NCBI RefSeq assembly: GCF_015904235.1
Contig: NZ_JADZLT010000043.1
Span: 1 to 64,000 of the forward strand
Direction of reading: 5' to 3'
Source of the DNA: Methylobrevis albus
GTDB taxonomy: Bacteria; Pseudomonadota; Alphaproteobacteria; Rhizobiales; Pleomorphomonadaceae
DNA: 64,000 bases
Shown here: piece by piece, positions 25,189 through 36,366 of the stretch
How the letters are laid out: each line of letters begins with the position of its first letter
How positions within the stretch are numbered: the first letter of the stretch is position 1
The notes under the pieces: generated by a model
Database searches by the model: none
What the model was told of the DNA's origin: nothing
What the model saw: only the letters and a program-made list of their open reading frames with translations
Made by a program: the position numbers and the translations under genes

Positions 25189-26259
25189 GTGGCGACCCCA
25201 GTTCAGAATTCCATGCTGCGCGACCTCGACGAGCGTTCGCGCGAAATCTTCAAGCGCATCGTCGAGAGCTATCTCGACACCGGCGAACCGGTCGGGTCGC
25301 GCAATCTCGCCCGCATCCTGCCGATGGCGCTGTCGCCGGCCTCGGTGCGCAACGTGATGGCGGATCTCGAGCGTGCCGGCCTGATCTTCTCGCCGCACAC
25401 CAGCGCCGGCCGGCTGCCGACCGACCGGGGCCTGCGCTTCTTCGTCGACGCGCTGCTCGAGGTTGGCGACCTCACCCGCGACGAGCGCTCCTCGATCGAG
25501 GCGCAGGTGCGCGCGGCCGGCTCGGGCAAGTCGATCGAGAGCGTGCTGACGGAAGCGAGCCAGCTGCTCTCCGGCCTGTCGCGCGGGGCGGGCGTCGTGC
25601 TCACCTCGAAGACCGACATGCTGCTGAAGCACATCGAGTTCGTCCGCATCGAGCCGACGCGCGGCCTCGTCGTGCTGGTCGGCGAGAACGGCATGGTCGA
25701 GAACCGGCTGATCGACCTGCCCGCCGGCCTGCCACCGGCCGCCCTCGTCGAAGCCGGCAACTATCTCAATGCCCTGATCCGCGGCCGCACCCTCGCCGAT
25801 GTCCGCGGCGAACTCGAACGGCGCATGGCCGAGCAGCGCGCCGAGCTCGACGCGCTGACCCAGGCCGTCGTCGAGGACGGCCTCGCGAGCTGGTCGGCGG
25901 CGGGCGGCGGCCGGCCCGAAACGCTGATCGTGCGCGGCCGCGCCAACCTGCTCGAGGACCTCAAAGCCCTCGACGAACTCGAGCGCGTCCGGCTGCTGTT
26001 CGAGGACCTCGAGACCAACAAGGACCTGATCCAGTTGCTCGGCCTCGCCGACGCCGGCGACGGCGTGCGCATCTTCATCGGCTCGGAGAACAAGCTGTTC
26101 TCGATGTCCGGCTCGTCGCTGGTGCTCTCGCCCTACCGCGATGCCGAACAGCGCGTCGTCGGCGTGCTCGGCGTGATCGGCCCGACCCGGCTCAACTACG
26201 CCCGCATCGTGCCGATGGTCGACTACACCGCCAAGGTGGTCGGCCGGCTGATCGGCTGA
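25189..26259 (+). CDS. hrcA: Heat-inducible transcription repressor HrcA
   Basis: HrcA binds CIRCE elements and represses groESL-type genes. The N-terminal winged helix is seen in [26 protein letters not shown] and [21 protein letters not shown]. The dimerisation and inserted domains follow, ending in the family's typical [25 protein letters not shown]. The start is uncertain: GTG at 25189 gives 356 residues, TTG at 25174 adds five, and ATG at 25213 removes eight. I see no CIRCE element in front of this gene or elsewhere in the window. Confidence 0.93.
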   Translation: MATPVQNSMLRDLDERSREIFKRIVESYLDTGEPVGSRNLARILPMALSPASVRNVMADLERAGLIFSPHTSAGRLPTDRGLRFFVDALLEVGDLTRDERSSIEAQVRAAGSGKSIESVLTEASQLLSGLSRGAGVVLTSKTDMLLKHIEFVRIEPTRGLVVLVGENGMVENRLIDLPAGLPPAALVEAGNYLNALIRGRTLADVRGELERRMAEQRAELDALTQAVVEDGLASWSAAGGGRPETLIVRGRANLLEDLKALDELERVRLLFEDLETNKDLIQLLGLADAGDGVRIFIGSENKLFSMSGSSLVLSPYRDAEQRVVGVLGVIGPTRLNYARIVPMVDYTAKVVGRLIG

Positions 26260-26312
26260 CGCGCCCGCTGCCCGTCCGCGGCGCGGTGCATCACGACCGC
26301 GTGAGCGCCGCG

Positions 26313-26342
26313 CTTGATTTTCCGCGCCCGAACCCTGATATG
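26313..26342 (+). promoter_or_regulatory. Candidate RpoH promoter of grpE
   Basis: CTTG at 26313-26316 is followed after 17 bases by CCTGATATG (26334-26342). This resembles the alphaproteobacterial heat-shock promoter CTTG-N17/18-C-TAT-T. Transcription would start about 25 bases before the grpE ATG at 26375. Confidence 0.5.
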
Positions 26343-26374
26343 CCGGCTCAACCGATCAATCCGCGAGGGACGCG

Positions 26375-26977
26375 ATGACCGACGAAACCGAGACCGACAC
26401 GCCGGCGCCGGCCGAGGCCGCGACGAGTGCCACGGCCGACGCCATGGCCGCGCTGGAAGCGCAGGCGGCCGAGCTTCGCGAGCAGCTGCTGCGCACGCTC
26501 GCCGACATGGAAAACCTGCGCCGCCGCACCGAGCGCGAGATCAAGGACGCCCGGCAGTATGCCGTGACGGGCTTTGCCCGCGACATGCTGCAGGTCGGCG
26601 ACAACCTGCGCCGCGCCCTCGACGCGCTGCCCGCGGATTCGCGCGCTGCCGCCGACCAGGCCGTGACGGCGCTGTTCGACGGCGTCGAGATGACCGAGCG
26701 CGGCCTGATCTCCACCCTCGAGAAGCACGGCGTGCGCAAGATCTCGCCGGCCGGCGAGAAGTTCGACCCGAACTTCCACCAGGCGATCTACGAGGTGCCG
26801 AACCCCGACGTCGTCGCCGGCACGGTGATGCAGGTGATGCAGGACGGCTATGTCATCGGCGACCGCGTGCTGCGGCCGGCGATGGTCGGCGTCGCCCGCG
26901 GCGGACCGAAGGTGGCGCCGGCGCCGGCGCCGGCCGACGCCCCGGCCGAAGCGCCGCGGGTCGACAAGACCGCCTGA
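26375..26977 (+). CDS. grpE: Nucleotide exchange factor GrpE
   Basis: A 200-residue GrpE. A charged, alanine-rich N-terminus leads into the long coiled-coil helix, with [19 protein letters not shown], and then the beta domain with [22 protein letters not shown]. It releases ADP from DnaK. It follows hrcA after 115 bases and has its own heat-shock-type promoter. The C-terminal tail is rich in Ala and Pro. Length is normal. Confidence 0.95.
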   Translation: MTDETETDTPAPAEAATSATADAMAALEAQAAELREQLLRTLADMENLRRRTEREIKDARQYAVTGFARDMLQVGDNLRRALDALPADSRAAADQAVTALFDGVEMTERGLISTLEKHGVRKISPAGEKFDPNFHQAIYEVPNPDVVAGTVMQVMQDGYVIGDRVLRPAMVGVARGGPKVAPAPAPADAPAEAPRVDKTA

Positions 26978-27014
26978 CGGCGCCGGAAGTGCGGGGCGGC
27001 GGGCGGCGGGCGGC

Positions 27015-27347
27015 TCAGTCGCCGCCACCGCCGTCTCCGCCGGAATCCCCGCAGTCGCTGTCGTGGCCCCAGAGGCCGAAGCCGCCGCTATCGCCGCTGC
27101 CGCCGCGACTGTCGTGCCGGCGGACCTTCGCCCGGTGCGCAATCTCGATCGCGACGATGCCGAGCGCCAGCGTCATGACGAAGGCGCCGACCGCGGCAAA
27201 GCCGATCACCACGGGGTCGTCGCCGAAGAGGTCGGAAATTCCGCCGCCGCCGACGGCCGCGAGCGCGGCGACGCCGGCCACCGCCAGCGCCGGCAGCCAG
27301 TTCGGCGGTGCCGGTCGCGCCATCCGGTCGTCTCGGCTGCTGGTCAT
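27015..27347 (-). CDS. Small membrane protein with Gly/Asp-rich tail
   Basis: A 110-residue protein of unknown family with two predicted membrane helices (about 17-35 and 45-68) and a cytoplasmic or periplasmic tail rich in Gly, Ser and Asp, ending GGDGGGGD. Similar low-complexity tails occur on some uncharacterised inner-membrane proteins. It lies on the opposite strand between grpE and dnaK. I chose the ATG at 27347; the ATG eight codons later is also possible. Codon use suggests a real gene, though with some doubt. Confidence 0.65.
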   Translation of the reverse strand: MTSSRDDRMARPAPPNWLPALAVAGVAALAAVGGGGISDLFGDDPVVIGFAAVGAFVMTLALGIVAIEIAHRAKVRRHDSRGGSGDSGGFGLWGHDSDCGDSGGDGGGGD

Positions 27348-27549
27348 GGCGCGTGCTCCGCTCGGCGGTCGAATCGGGTCGGACGGGGCGCCGGCGCTGG
27401 CCGGAGGGTCCGTGGCGGGCAACTTGCCTCCGCGACGGTTACCATCGGGTTCAGGCCGCCGCAGCGATTGCGCGGGGTGCGTGATCGGCGGGGCTGCCGA
27501 TCGGGGACGGCCGCGCCGCGCCGGGCTTCACGCCGCCGTGAACCCGCGT

Positions 27550-27580
27550 CTTGCGGCCCCCATGCCCCCCGCCTATATAG
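27550..27580 (+). promoter_or_regulatory. RpoH (heat-shock) promoter of dnaK
   Basis: CTTG at 27550-27553 is followed after exactly 18 bases by CCTATATAG at 27572-27580, a strong match to the alphaproteobacterial heat-shock consensus CTTG-N17/18-CYTATNT. The start of transcription should be near 27587, about 168 bases before the dnaK ATG. Confidence 0.72.
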
Positions 27581-27639
27581 CCGGCAAGGCACCGCGTTTC
27601 TGCCGCCCGGGGCTTGCCGGGCCGGATCGCGGACGTCAC

Positions 27640-27716
27640 ATGAACACCACTCGACCATGAACACCACTGGACCATGGGGACCGCCGGCGCGTCCGGCTCT
27701 TGTCCGGATGCCGTGA
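27640..27716 (+). other. Two overlapping mini-ORFs in the dnaK leader
   Basis: A 17 bp tandem repeat (27639-27655 and 27656-27672, one mismatch) places two ATG codons in different frames. The first mini-ORF, 27640-27660, encodes MNTTRP and stops. Its stop overlaps the second start as ATGA. The second, 27657-27716, encodes 19 residues beginning [10 protein letters not shown] and ends 38 bases before the dnaK ATG. No strong ribosome site precedes the first. They could be leader peptides or coincidence. Confidence 0.35.
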
Positions 27717-27754
27717 AGGCGGGTCCGGACGGTCTGCCGAAAGGAGAGATGAAT

Positions 27755-29650
<1,896 letters not shown>

Positions 29651-29706
29651 TCCTCGGGCACCAGGGTAGGAACCGGACGCGCGGTCGCGCGTCCGTCCAG
29701 GCGACG

Positions 29707-29740
29707 ACGGCCCGGCGAAAGCCGGGCCGTTTTGCTTTTC
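29707..29740 (+). terminator. Rho-independent terminator after dnaK
   Basis: A perfect 10 bp stem ACGGCCCGGC / GCCGGGCCGT with a GAAA tetraloop is followed by TTTTGCTTTTC. It lies 57 bases after the dnaK stop and should end most dnaK transcripts, so dnaJ depends on its own promoter. Confidence 0.9.
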
Positions 29741-29898
29741 AAAGACACGAGCCCCTTAAGGTTAACTTTCGATTCATGCCGGGACGGCCGGGCGGAACGC
29801 TGCGTTGATTGGCAAATCCGAAGGATCGGGACTAGGGTTTCTTTACGAAGTTGCCCCCAGATGGGCGGTCTCGATCCCGCCGTCGGAGTCGCTCGACC

Positions 29899-31002
29899 TT
29901 GCCGAAGCGCAGCACCCAGCATCTCTACGCCTTCGACGCCTGGCGGTTTCTCGCCGCGATGACGGTGATGCTGTATCATTTCCTGACCTATGATCCGGCG
30001 AGTGAAAGCTGGCTGCCGCAGATCGCGCTGGAATTGCAGCAGGTCGTCGACCTGTTCTTCCTGCTCTCCGGCCTCGTCATCATGACGAATTACGACACGT
30101 CGCTGCGCAGCCTCGGCGAAGTCCGGCATTTCCTCGTGCGCCGGCTGGCGCGGATCTATCCGCTGCACCTTCTGACGCTCGGCTTCTTCGTCGTCGTCGG
30201 CGTCGCCGGGGCGGCGGGGGTGATCACCCTCGGCAACCCCGACCGCTATGATTTCGCCTCGCTGCCGGCGCAGATCCTGCTGGTCAACGCCTGGGGCACG
30301 ACGTCGAGCCTCACCTTCAACTACGTCTCCTGGTCGATCAGCGCCGAATGGATGGCCTATCTCGCCTTCCCGCTGCTCGCGCTCGGCTTCCGGCGCTACG
30401 GCCTCGCCGCCCTCGTCGCGGCGCTGCTCGCCGCCGTCGCGCTGCTCGAAACCCTCAGCATCACCCGGGTGATCCCGGATCCGAGCTGGATCGACACCAC
30501 CACCTTCGGCGCCTATCGCGCGCTGCCCTCGTTCATCCTCGGCTGCATCGCCGCGGTGATCGTGCAGCGCTGGCGCCTGCCGGTGCGCTCGCTGGTGCCG
30601 GGCATCGCCGTGTTCCTCGCCACCTGCGTCGGCATGTTCGTCGCGCCCTCGCCCTATCTGGTGCTCGGCGGCTTTGCGATCGCCACGGTGCTCACCGCTT
30701 CGGCGGAGCTCAACAACCCCGATTGCGCGCGGCTCTTCCGCCCGGTGTCGATCCTCGGCCAGGCCGCCTTCGGCATCTACATGCTGCATCCGGTGGCGGG
30801 GGCGATCTTCATGGGTGGCTTCTGGCGCCGGCTGGTCGGGCCGCTCGAACTCGCCAACATCTACGTCTACATGGCGGTCGTCTCGGTCGGCGTCGTCGTC
30901 GCCGCGATCCTCAGCCTGCGCTACGTCGAGGCGCCGATGCGGCGGCTGATCAACCACCGCTTCGCCCCGTCGAAGAGCCTGCCGGCGGCCGCTGCGGCGT
31001 GA
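29899..31002 (+). CDS. Acyltransferase 3 family membrane protein (OafA/YrhL type)
   Basis: A 367-residue integral membrane protein of the acyltransferase-3 family, with about ten hydrophobic segments. The N-terminal signature is [16 protein letters not shown], with the catalytic histidine in the first helix, followed by [14 protein letters not shown]. Such enzymes O-acetylate or succinylate surface sugars or lipids; the target is unknown. No ATG fits: TTG at 29899 has GGAG about 10 bases upstream, while TTG at 29851 would add 16 arginine-rich residues. The gene sits between dnaK and dnaJ, which are normally neighbours. Confidence 0.88.
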   Translation: MPKRSTQHLYAFDAWRFLAAMTVMLYHFLTYDPASESWLPQIALELQQVVDLFFLLSGLVIMTNYDTSLRSLGEVRHFLVRRLARIYPLHLLTLGFFVVVGVAGAAGVITLGNPDRYDFASLPAQILLVNAWGTTSSLTFNYVSWSISAEWMAYLAFPLLALGFRRYGLAALVAALLAAVALLETLSITRVIPDPSWIDTTTFGAYRALPSFILGCIAAVIVQRWRLPVRSLVPGIAVFLATCVGMFVAPSPYLVLGGFAIATVLTASAELNNPDCARLFRPVSILGQAAFGIYMLHPVAGAIFMGGFWRRLVGPLELANIYVYMAVVSVGVVVAAILSLRYVEAPMRRLINHRFAPSKSLPAAAAA

Positions 31003-31131
31003 CGCCGGGCGCATCCGGCAAATCCGGTTTCCACTTTTCCGCGTGATGCTGTAGAGCAGGGTCGCCGTCGCGGCGAGGTCGCGGCCGGCGCAGCCATGAA
31101 CTCCGCCCGGTGCCGAACAGCCGGTGCGGGG

Positions 31132-31160
31132 CTTGTTGTGCGCGCCGCCGCCGCCCATCT
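31132..31160 (+). promoter_or_regulatory. Weak candidate RpoH promoter of dnaJ
   Basis: CTTG at 31132-31135 is followed after 18 bases by CCCATCT at 31154-31160. The -35 and spacing fit a heat-shock promoter, but the -10 part is poor. A separate dnaJ promoter is expected because a terminator and another gene lie between dnaK and dnaJ. Confidence 0.35.
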
Positions 31161-31217
31161 CTCGCGGCATGGCCCGGTCCGCCGGCGCCCGACCCATGGA
31201 CATCGCACAGGCATTCA

Positions 31218-32351
31218 ATGAAGCGCGACTTTTACGAGATCCTCGGGGTCGAACGCACCGCGACGGACGCCCAGCTGAAAAGCGCGTTCCGCAAGCTCGC
31301 GATGCAGTTCCACCCCGACCGCAATCCCGGGAATGCCGAAGCCGAAGCGAAGTTCAAGGAGCTCAACGAGGCCTACGAGATCCTGAAAGAGCCGCAGAAG
31401 CGCGCCGCCTATGACCGCTTCGGCCACGCCGCCTTCGAGAACGGCGGCGGGCGCGGCCCCGGCCCGGGCGACTTCGGCGCGTCCATGGCGGATATCTTCG
31501 ACGACATTTTCGGCGATTTCATGGGCGGTGGCCGGCGCGGCGGCGGCGGTCGCGGCGGCCGCGAGCGCGGCGCGGACCTGCGCTACAACCTCGAGATCAC
31601 CCTCGAGGAGGCCTTCGGCGGCAAGACCGTCGAGATCGAGGTGCCGACCTCGATCACCTGTACCGTCTGCTCGGGCAGCGGCGCCAAGCCCGGCACCAGC
31701 CCGGTGACCTGCCGCACCTGCGGCGGCATCGGCAAGGTGCGCGCCAGCCAGGGCTTCTTCACCGTCGAGCGCACCTGCCCGACCTGCCAGGGCCGCGGCG
31801 AGACCATCGCCGACCCCTGCGGCAACTGCGGCGGCACCGGCCGCACCACGCAGGAGCGCACGCTGTCGGTCAACATCCCGGCCGGCATCGAGGACGGCAC
31901 CCGCATCCGCCTCGCCGGCGAGGGCGAAGCGGGCCTGCGCGGCGGGCCGTCCGGCGACCTCTACATCTTCCTGTCGCTGAAGCCGCACGAGTTCTTCCAG
32001 CGCGACGGCGCCGACCTCTATTGCCGCGTGCCGATCTCGATGACCACGGCGGCGCTCGGCGGCTCGTTCGAGGTGCCGACCGTCGACGGCGGCAAGACGC
32101 GGGTGAAGGTGGCGGAAGGCTCGCAGACCGGGCGTCAGTTCCGCCTCAAGGGCCGCGGCATGCCGGTGCTGCGCTCCCCCCAGACCGGCGACATGTACAT
32201 CACCGTCGTCGTCGAGACGCCGCAGAACCTCACCCGGCGCCAGCGCGACCTGCTGGAGGAGTTCGAGCGCGAATCCTCCTCCGACAACCACCCGGAATCG
32301 ACCGGCTTCTTCGCCCGCGTGCGGGATTTCTTCGACGGCTTCGGCACCTGA
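31218..32351 (+). CDS. dnaJ: Molecular chaperone DnaJ (Hsp40)
   Basis: A 377-residue type I DnaJ. The J domain (1-70) has the HPD motif in [11 protein letters not shown] Gly-rich linker (about 75-125) follows. Four zinc-finger repeats of CxxCxGxG type run from CTVCSGSG to CGNCGGTG. The C-terminal substrate domains begin [24 protein letters not shown]. It stimulates DnaK ATPase and delivers substrates. The ATG fits the conserved [11 protein letters not shown] start; a longer upstream frame is non-coding. Confidence 0.98.
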   Translation: MKRDFYEILGVERTATDAQLKSAFRKLAMQFHPDRNPGNAEAEAKFKELNEAYEILKEPQKRAAYDRFGHAAFENGGGRGPGPGDFGASMADIFDDIFGDFMGGGRRGGGGRGGRERGADLRYNLEITLEEAFGGKTVEIEVPTSITCTVCSGSGAKPGTSPVTCRTCGGIGKVRASQGFFTVERTCPTCQGRGETIADPCGNCGGTGRTTQERTLSVNIPAGIEDGTRIRLAGEGEAGLRGGPSGDLYIFLSLKPHEFFQRDGADLYCRVPISMTTAALGGSFEVPTVDGGKTRVKVAEGSQTGRQFRLKGRGMPVLRSPQTGDMYITVVVETPQNLTRRQRDLLEEFERESSSDNHPESTGFFARVRDFFDGFGT

Positions 32352-32550
32352 TGCGGCGCGGCCCCGCGCCGGAGCACTGAACGCGGGACGCGTGCGGTCG
32401 ACATTCGCGCTCCCGGCCCTAAATTGAACTTTGCGAATCGGTCGCGGCCGGTTCGCGCCGCCGTCCGGCCACACTGGGGTGCGAGCGTCGCGGCATTCGG
32501 GGCGGCGGCACGGGCAGGCGATCTGCCCGGCGCGCCAAGGGAGTGGCTAC

Positions 32551-33156
32551 ATGCGGCACCAGACCCGGCGCGACGTCGCGCGCTTTCGGACCATGGTCGG
32601 CGATGAAGTCCGCTTCTTTCGCACCTGGATCGGCAAGCCGCTCACCACCGGAGCCGTCAGCCCCTCGGGGCGCTTCCTCGCCCGCGCCATGGCCGAGAAG
32701 GTCGATCCGGCCGGCACCGGCCCGGTGATCGAACTCGGCCCCGGCACCGGCGCCGTCACCCGCGCCCTCGCCGACCGCGGCATCGCCGCCAGCCGCATCG
32801 TCGCCATCGAATACAACGAGACCTTCGCGACGCTGCTGCACACGCGGTTTCCCGAGATCGAGATCGTCGTCGGCGACGCCTATGCGCTCGAGGCGACGCT
32901 GCCGGCGCTGGAGCCGGGCTCGGTGTCGGCCATCGTCTCCAGCCTGCCGCTGTTCACCCGCCCGCCGCTGGAACGCCGCCGGCTGATGGAGCAGGCGATG
33001 CGCCTGCTCGCCCCCGGCGCGCCGCTGATCCAGTTTTCCTACGCGCTCGTGCCCCCGGTTCCCCCCGTCGATGGCCGCTGGACGGTCGAGTGCAGCGACT
33101 GGATCCTGCGCAACCTGCCGCCCGCCCGCGTCTGGACCTATCGCGCCGCCGGCTGA
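32551..33156 (+). CDS. SAM-dependent methyltransferase, PmtA-like phospholipid N-methyltransferase
   Basis: A 201-residue class I methyltransferase of the size of rhizobial PmtA, which methylates phosphatidylethanolamine to phosphatidylcholine. The N-terminal part has the family's FFRTWIGKPLTTGAVSPSG. SAM motif I is IELGPGTGAVTRAL, and SSLPLFTRPP is the motif IV/V region. The ATG has AAGGGAG 7 bases upstream. PmtA activity is inferred from similarity and size; a ribosomal RNA adenine methyltransferase-like role is less likely. Confidence 0.82.
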   Translation: MRHQTRRDVARFRTMVGDEVRFFRTWIGKPLTTGAVSPSGRFLARAMAEKVDPAGTGPVIELGPGTGAVTRALADRGIAASRIVAIEYNETFATLLHTRFPEIEIVVGDAYALEATLPALEPGSVSAIVSSLPLFTRPPLERRRLMEQAMRLLAPGAPLIQFSYALVPPVPPVDGRWTVECSDWILRNLPPARVWTYRAAG

Positions 33157-33175
33157 GCGGCCGCGCCAGCCGGTC

Positions 33176-33955
33176 TCACCGCCAGATTCCGAGCCCTTCG
33201 GCCTCGGCCGCCGCGGCCGCGTCCCGTATCGCCTCGTCCGCGGCCGGCCCGGGCCGCGCCCAGCCGCGCGCCGCGAGCCAGGTCGCGAGATCGAAGCGGC
33301 CGACCGCGCAGGCCGTCAGCAGCGTGCGCTCGTCGTCGGCGAGTTCGGCCTGGGTGCAGAGCAGGTCGCGGCTGCCGATCAGGCGGGCGAGGTCGGCGCG
33401 CGCCTCGGCGCCGCAGCGCCAACTCGTGCCCGCCTTGTCGCGGCAGCTGTCGCCGAAGGCCGGCACCGCCACCCCCTCGATCGCGATCACCACCGGCTTG
33501 TCGTCGCGGATCGCCCGGATGCGGCTGCCGTCGACGACGATGACGCGGCGAAACCGCTCGCGCGGCGGCGGCGTCGGCGCGCGTGCGGCAGCCGGCACCT
33601 CGACCCGCTCCAGCGGCCCCGACAGCCGCGGCCCCGGCGTCAGGCCGAGGGGCGTCACGTCGCGCGCGCTGCCGGCCGGCGGCGTATAGGGGGGCGGAAC
33701 GGCGAGGCGGCGGTTGACGGGCGGCGGCGCGACCACGGTGCGCCCGGGCGCCGGCGCCGCCCCTGCCGGCCCGGCGGCCGCCTCGGCGGCGTCCGCGGCA
33801 GGATCCGGGAGGATCGCCGTCGGCGGCACCAGCGTGAAATGCACCCAGAGGAACAGGCCGGCGGTGAGTGCGAGGCCGGCGGCGAGCGTGGCGATGCCCC
33901 GGCCGAGCCGGGCGAGCACGCCCCGCTCCGCCCGTTGCGTGCGCTGCCGCGCCAC
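33176..33955 (-). CDS. Membrane-anchored protein with degenerate thermonuclease (SNase-like) domain
   Basis: A 259-residue protein. A basic N-terminus and one membrane helix (about 20-45) are followed by a Pro/Ala-rich linker. The C-terminal domain has the SNase-like pattern of alphaproteobacteria: RVIVVDGSRIRAI, IEGVAVPAFGDSC, SWRCGAEARADLARLIG and LAARGWARPG. The catalytic Arg/Glu residues of staphylococcal nuclease are not obvious, so nuclease activity is doubtful. The GTG start lies 2 bases after the stop of the S24 repressor gene, so the two are coupled. Confidence 0.78.
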   Translation of the reverse strand: MARQRTQRAERGVLARLGRGIATLAAGLALTAGLFLWVHFTLVPPTAILPDPAADAAEAAAGPAGAAPAPGRTVVAPPPVNRRLAVPPPYTPPAGSARDVTPLGLTPGPRLSGPLERVEVPAAARAPTPPPRERFRRVIVVDGSRIRAIRDDKPVVIAIEGVAVPAFGDSCRDKAGTSWRCGAEARADLARLIGSRDLLCTQAELADDERTLLTACAVGRFDLATWLAARGWARPGPAADEAIRDAAAAAEAEGLGIWR

Positions 33956-33957
33956 CG

Positions 33958-34602
33958 CTACTGGCTCGCCCAGAGGATGCGCGCCATCCATTCGACCTCG
34001 GCGACGTCGAAGGTTCGCTCCGGGTGCGCCGGATTGGCCGAGGCGAGTTCGATCAGGCGCGAGGTGCGGCGCGACAGGATCTTCGCCATCACCTCGCCGC
34101 CGCGGGTGCGCACCACCACCCGGTCGCCGCGCCGCACCTGCGCGCTCGGCGACACGATGATCATGTCGCCGTCGCGGTAGAGCGGCAGCATCGAATCGCC
34201 CATCACCTCGAGCGCGAACACCGCCTCGCCGCGCTCGCCGGGGAAGGCGACGGCGTCCCACGCGCCGGCGATCGGCATGCCGCCGCTGTCGAAGAATCCG
34301 CCGGCGCCGGCCTGGGCGAGGCCGATCAGCGGCACCGCGCTCTGCTGCGGCAGCATGTCGGCGCCCTTGCGCTCGCCGGCGAGCAGCCCGTAGAGCTCGT
34401 CGAGCCCCGCCCCCGTCGCCTCCAGCACCTTTGCGAGCGATTCGGTCGAGGGCCAGCGCGGCCGCCCGTCGGCCGACACCCGTTTCGACTTGTTGAAGGT
34501 GGTCGGATCGAGCCCGGCCTTCCGCGCGAGCGCCGAGGGGCTGAGCCCCGCCCGGGCGGCGAGCTGGTCGAACGCGAACCAGATCTGGTCGTGTGACAGC
34601 AT
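33958..34602 (-). CDS. S24 family LexA/CI-like transcriptional repressor
   Basis: A 214-residue protein. An N-terminal helix-turn-helix (AGLSPSALARKAGLDPTTFNK) is joined to a C-terminal S24 peptidase domain. The serine is in VMGDSMLPLYRDGDM and the general-base lysine is in EVMAKILSRR. An Ala-Gly in LAQAGAGGFF could be the self-cleavage site. Such repressors are inactivated by RecA-stimulated or intrinsic cleavage. The ATG has GGGAG 9 bases upstream. Related genes are common in rhizobial chromosomes outside prophages, and I see no phage genes here. Confidence 0.87.
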   Translation of the reverse strand: MLSHDQIWFAFDQLAARAGLSPSALARKAGLDPTTFNKSKRVSADGRPRWPSTESLAKVLEATGAGLDELYGLLAGERKGADMLPQQSAVPLIGLAQAGAGGFFDSGGMPIAGAWDAVAFPGERGEAVFALEVMGDSMLPLYRDGDMIIVSPSAQVRRGDRVVVRTRGGEVMAKILSRRTSRLIELASANPAHPERTFDVAEVEWMARILWASQ

Positions 34603-34663
34603 CGAACGCACTCCCGCGAAAGGCCCGCGCCTGCGGCGCCGACGCGGATCGGTCGGCCGCACG

Positions 34664-34709
34664 AGGAATAAAATCGGATCGCCTAGACTTAGTCCGGGGC
34701 TTTATTCCT
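34664..34709. promoter_or_regulatory. Candidate operator: 9 bp inverted repeat upstream of the S24 repressor
   Basis: AGGAATAAA at 34664-34672 and TTTATTCCT at 34701-34709 form a perfect inverted repeat with a 28-base spacer. It lies 62-107 bases upstream of the repressor start, in the 274-base divergent spacer before rph. It is A/T-rich in a GC-rich region and is a reasonable autoregulatory site, but no binding evidence exists. Confidence 0.4.
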
Positions 34710-34876
34710 GTCCAGTCGCTGGCGGCGACAACCGGGCCGGCGCTCGGATCACGCTGACGCGGCCGGCCGGACGCCCGGGCTAACCAGCGCCCGGGGCGCG
34801 TGGCGCTTTACGGCCCCGGCCGGCTGTGTCTACAAGAGCGCCGAAATCCGAGAGACCTGAAAAGCGAGACCCCGTC

Positions 34877-35590
34877 ATGCGTCCATCCCGCCGAGCTTTC
34901 GACGAGCTGCGCCCCGTCACGCTGGAGCGCGGCGTCTCGAAACACGCCGAAGGCTCCTGCCTCGTCAAGTTCGGCGACACCCACGTGCTGTGCACCGCGA
35001 GCCTCGAAGAGCGCGTGCCGCCGTGGCTGCGCGGCGGCGGCAAGGGCTGGGTCACCGCCGAATACGGCATGCTGCCGCGCTCCACCGGCGACCGCATGCG
35101 CCGCGAGGCCGCCGCCGGCAAGCAGTCCGGCCGCAGCCTGGAAATCCAGCGCCTGATCGGCCGCTCGCTGCGCGCCGTGGTCGACCTCGTCGCCCTCGGC
35201 GAGCGCCAGATCACCGTCGACTGCGACGTGATCCAAGCCGACGGCGGCACCCGCACCGCCGCGATCACCGGCGGCTTCGTCGCGCTGTCGGAATGCCTCG
35301 CCTGGATGCGCGCGCGCAACATGATCGGCGACAAGGTGCTGAAGGACCACGTCGCCGCCATTTCCTGCGGCATCTACAAGGGCACCCCGGTGCTCGACCT
35401 CGACTATGCCGAGGATTCCACCGCCGAGACCGACGCCAACTTCGTGATGACCGGGGCCGGCGGCATCGTCGAGATCCAGGGCACCGCCGAGGGCGCGCCG
35501 TTCTCCGAGGAGGAGTTCGCCGCGCTGATGGCGCTCGCCCGCGGCGGCATCGCCCAGCTCGTCGACCTGCAGAAGCTGACCGTCGCCTGA
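34877..35590 (+). CDS. rph: Ribonuclease PH
   Basis: A 237-residue phosphate-dependent 3'-exoribonuclease that trims tRNA 3' ends. Family motifs include [43 protein letters not shown], the substrate-binding RMRREA...[15 protein letters not shown] region and [21 protein letters not shown] start at the internal ATG that matches the family N-terminus. It is followed by rdgB and hemW on the same strand, a common order in alphaproteobacteria. Confidence 0.97.
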   Translation: MRPSRRAFDELRPVTLERGVSKHAEGSCLVKFGDTHVLCTASLEERVPPWLRGGGKGWVTAEYGMLPRSTGDRMRREAAAGKQSGRSLEIQRLIGRSLRAVVDLVALGERQITVDCDVIQADGGTRTAAITGGFVALSECLAWMRARNMIGDKVLKDHVAAISCGIYKGTPVLDLDYAEDSTAETDANFVMTGAGGIVEIQGTAEGAPFSEEEFAALMALARGGIAQLVDLQKLTVA

Positions 35591-35697
35591 GGCGGGGCTG
35601 ATCGCCACCCGGCGCAGGCCTTCACCAAAAACGCCGGCTCCCCTTCGAATTTCCTGCGCCGTTGCGCTATAGAGACGGCGCAACAAGGGACGCCAGC

Positions 35698-36366
35698 ATG
35701 ACCGAGACCAACGGAGCGCGCCGGATCGACGGCCGGCGCCTGCTCGTCGCCAGCCACAACAAGGGCAAGATCCGGGAACTCGAGTTCCTGCTCGGCGGCC
35801 TGAAGATGGACCTCGTCACCGCCGGCGAGCTCGGCCTGCCCGAGCCGCCGGAAACCGGCACCACCTTCGTCGAGAACGCCCGCATCAAGGCGCTGGCGGC
35901 GGCGACCGCCGCCGGCGAGGTGGCGCTCTCCGACGACAGCGGCCTCTGCGTCGAGGCGCTGGACGGCGCCCCCGGCGTCTACACCGCCGACTGGGCCGGG
36001 CCGGACCGCGACTGGGACCGCGCGATGCGCCTCGTCGAGGAAGAGCTGTTCAAGGTCGGCGCCCGGGCGCCCGAGCAGCGCCGGGCTCGGTTCGTCTCGC
36101 TGCTCTGCCTCGCCTGGCCGGACGGCCACACCCAGGAATATCTCGGCGAGCGCGAGGGCACCCTCGTCTGGCCGCCGCGCCGCGGCCCGATCGCCTATGG
36201 CTACGACCCGGTGTTCATGCCGGAGGGCGAGACGCGCACCTTCGGCGAGATGAACGCCGAGGAGAAGCACGGCTCGATCTGGGGCGCGCCCGGCCCGCTG
36301 TCGCACCGCGCCCGCTCGGTGGAGAAGCTCGTCGCCGCCGCCTTCCCGGAGGGCATCCGCCCGTGA
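35698..36366 (+). CDS. rdgB: XTP/dITP diphosphatase (RdgB/HAM1)
   Basis: A 222-residue house-cleaning nucleotide pyrophosphatase that removes inosine and xanthosine triphosphates. The N-terminal LLVASHNKGKIRELEFLL, the substrate loop ALSDDSGLCVEALDGAPGVY and the C-terminal GPIAYGYDPVFMPEGETRTFGEM with SHRARS are all present. The ATG has AAGGGA upstream. Its stop overlaps the hemW start as GTGA. Confidence 0.96.
   Translation: MTETNGARRIDGRRLLVASHNKGKIRELEFLLGGLKMDLVTAGELGLPEPPETGTTFVENARIKALAAATAAGEVALSDDSGLCVEALDGAPGVYTADWAGPDRDWDRAMRLVEEELFKVGARAPEQRRARFVSLLCLAWPDGHTQEYLGEREGTLVWPPRRGPIAYGYDPVFMPEGETRTFGEMNAEEKHGSIWGAPGPLSHRARSVEKLVAAAFPEGIRP

Larger units (their letters stand above)
27348..27754. 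other. Intergenic region with the dnaK promoter and leader
   Basis: This 407-base spacer separates the divergent small membrane protein gene and dnaK. The left 200 bases are GC-rich with no structure I can name. The right half contains the heat-shock promoter (27550-27580) and a leader of about 170 bases. In the leader a 17 bp tandem repeat (27639-27672) creates two overlapping mini-ORFs. Confidence 0.7.

Noticed and set aside
33958-34602. Prophage or integrative element around the S24 repressor
   Set aside because: No integrase, terminase, structural gene or attachment-site repeat is near it. Neighbours are housekeeping genes.
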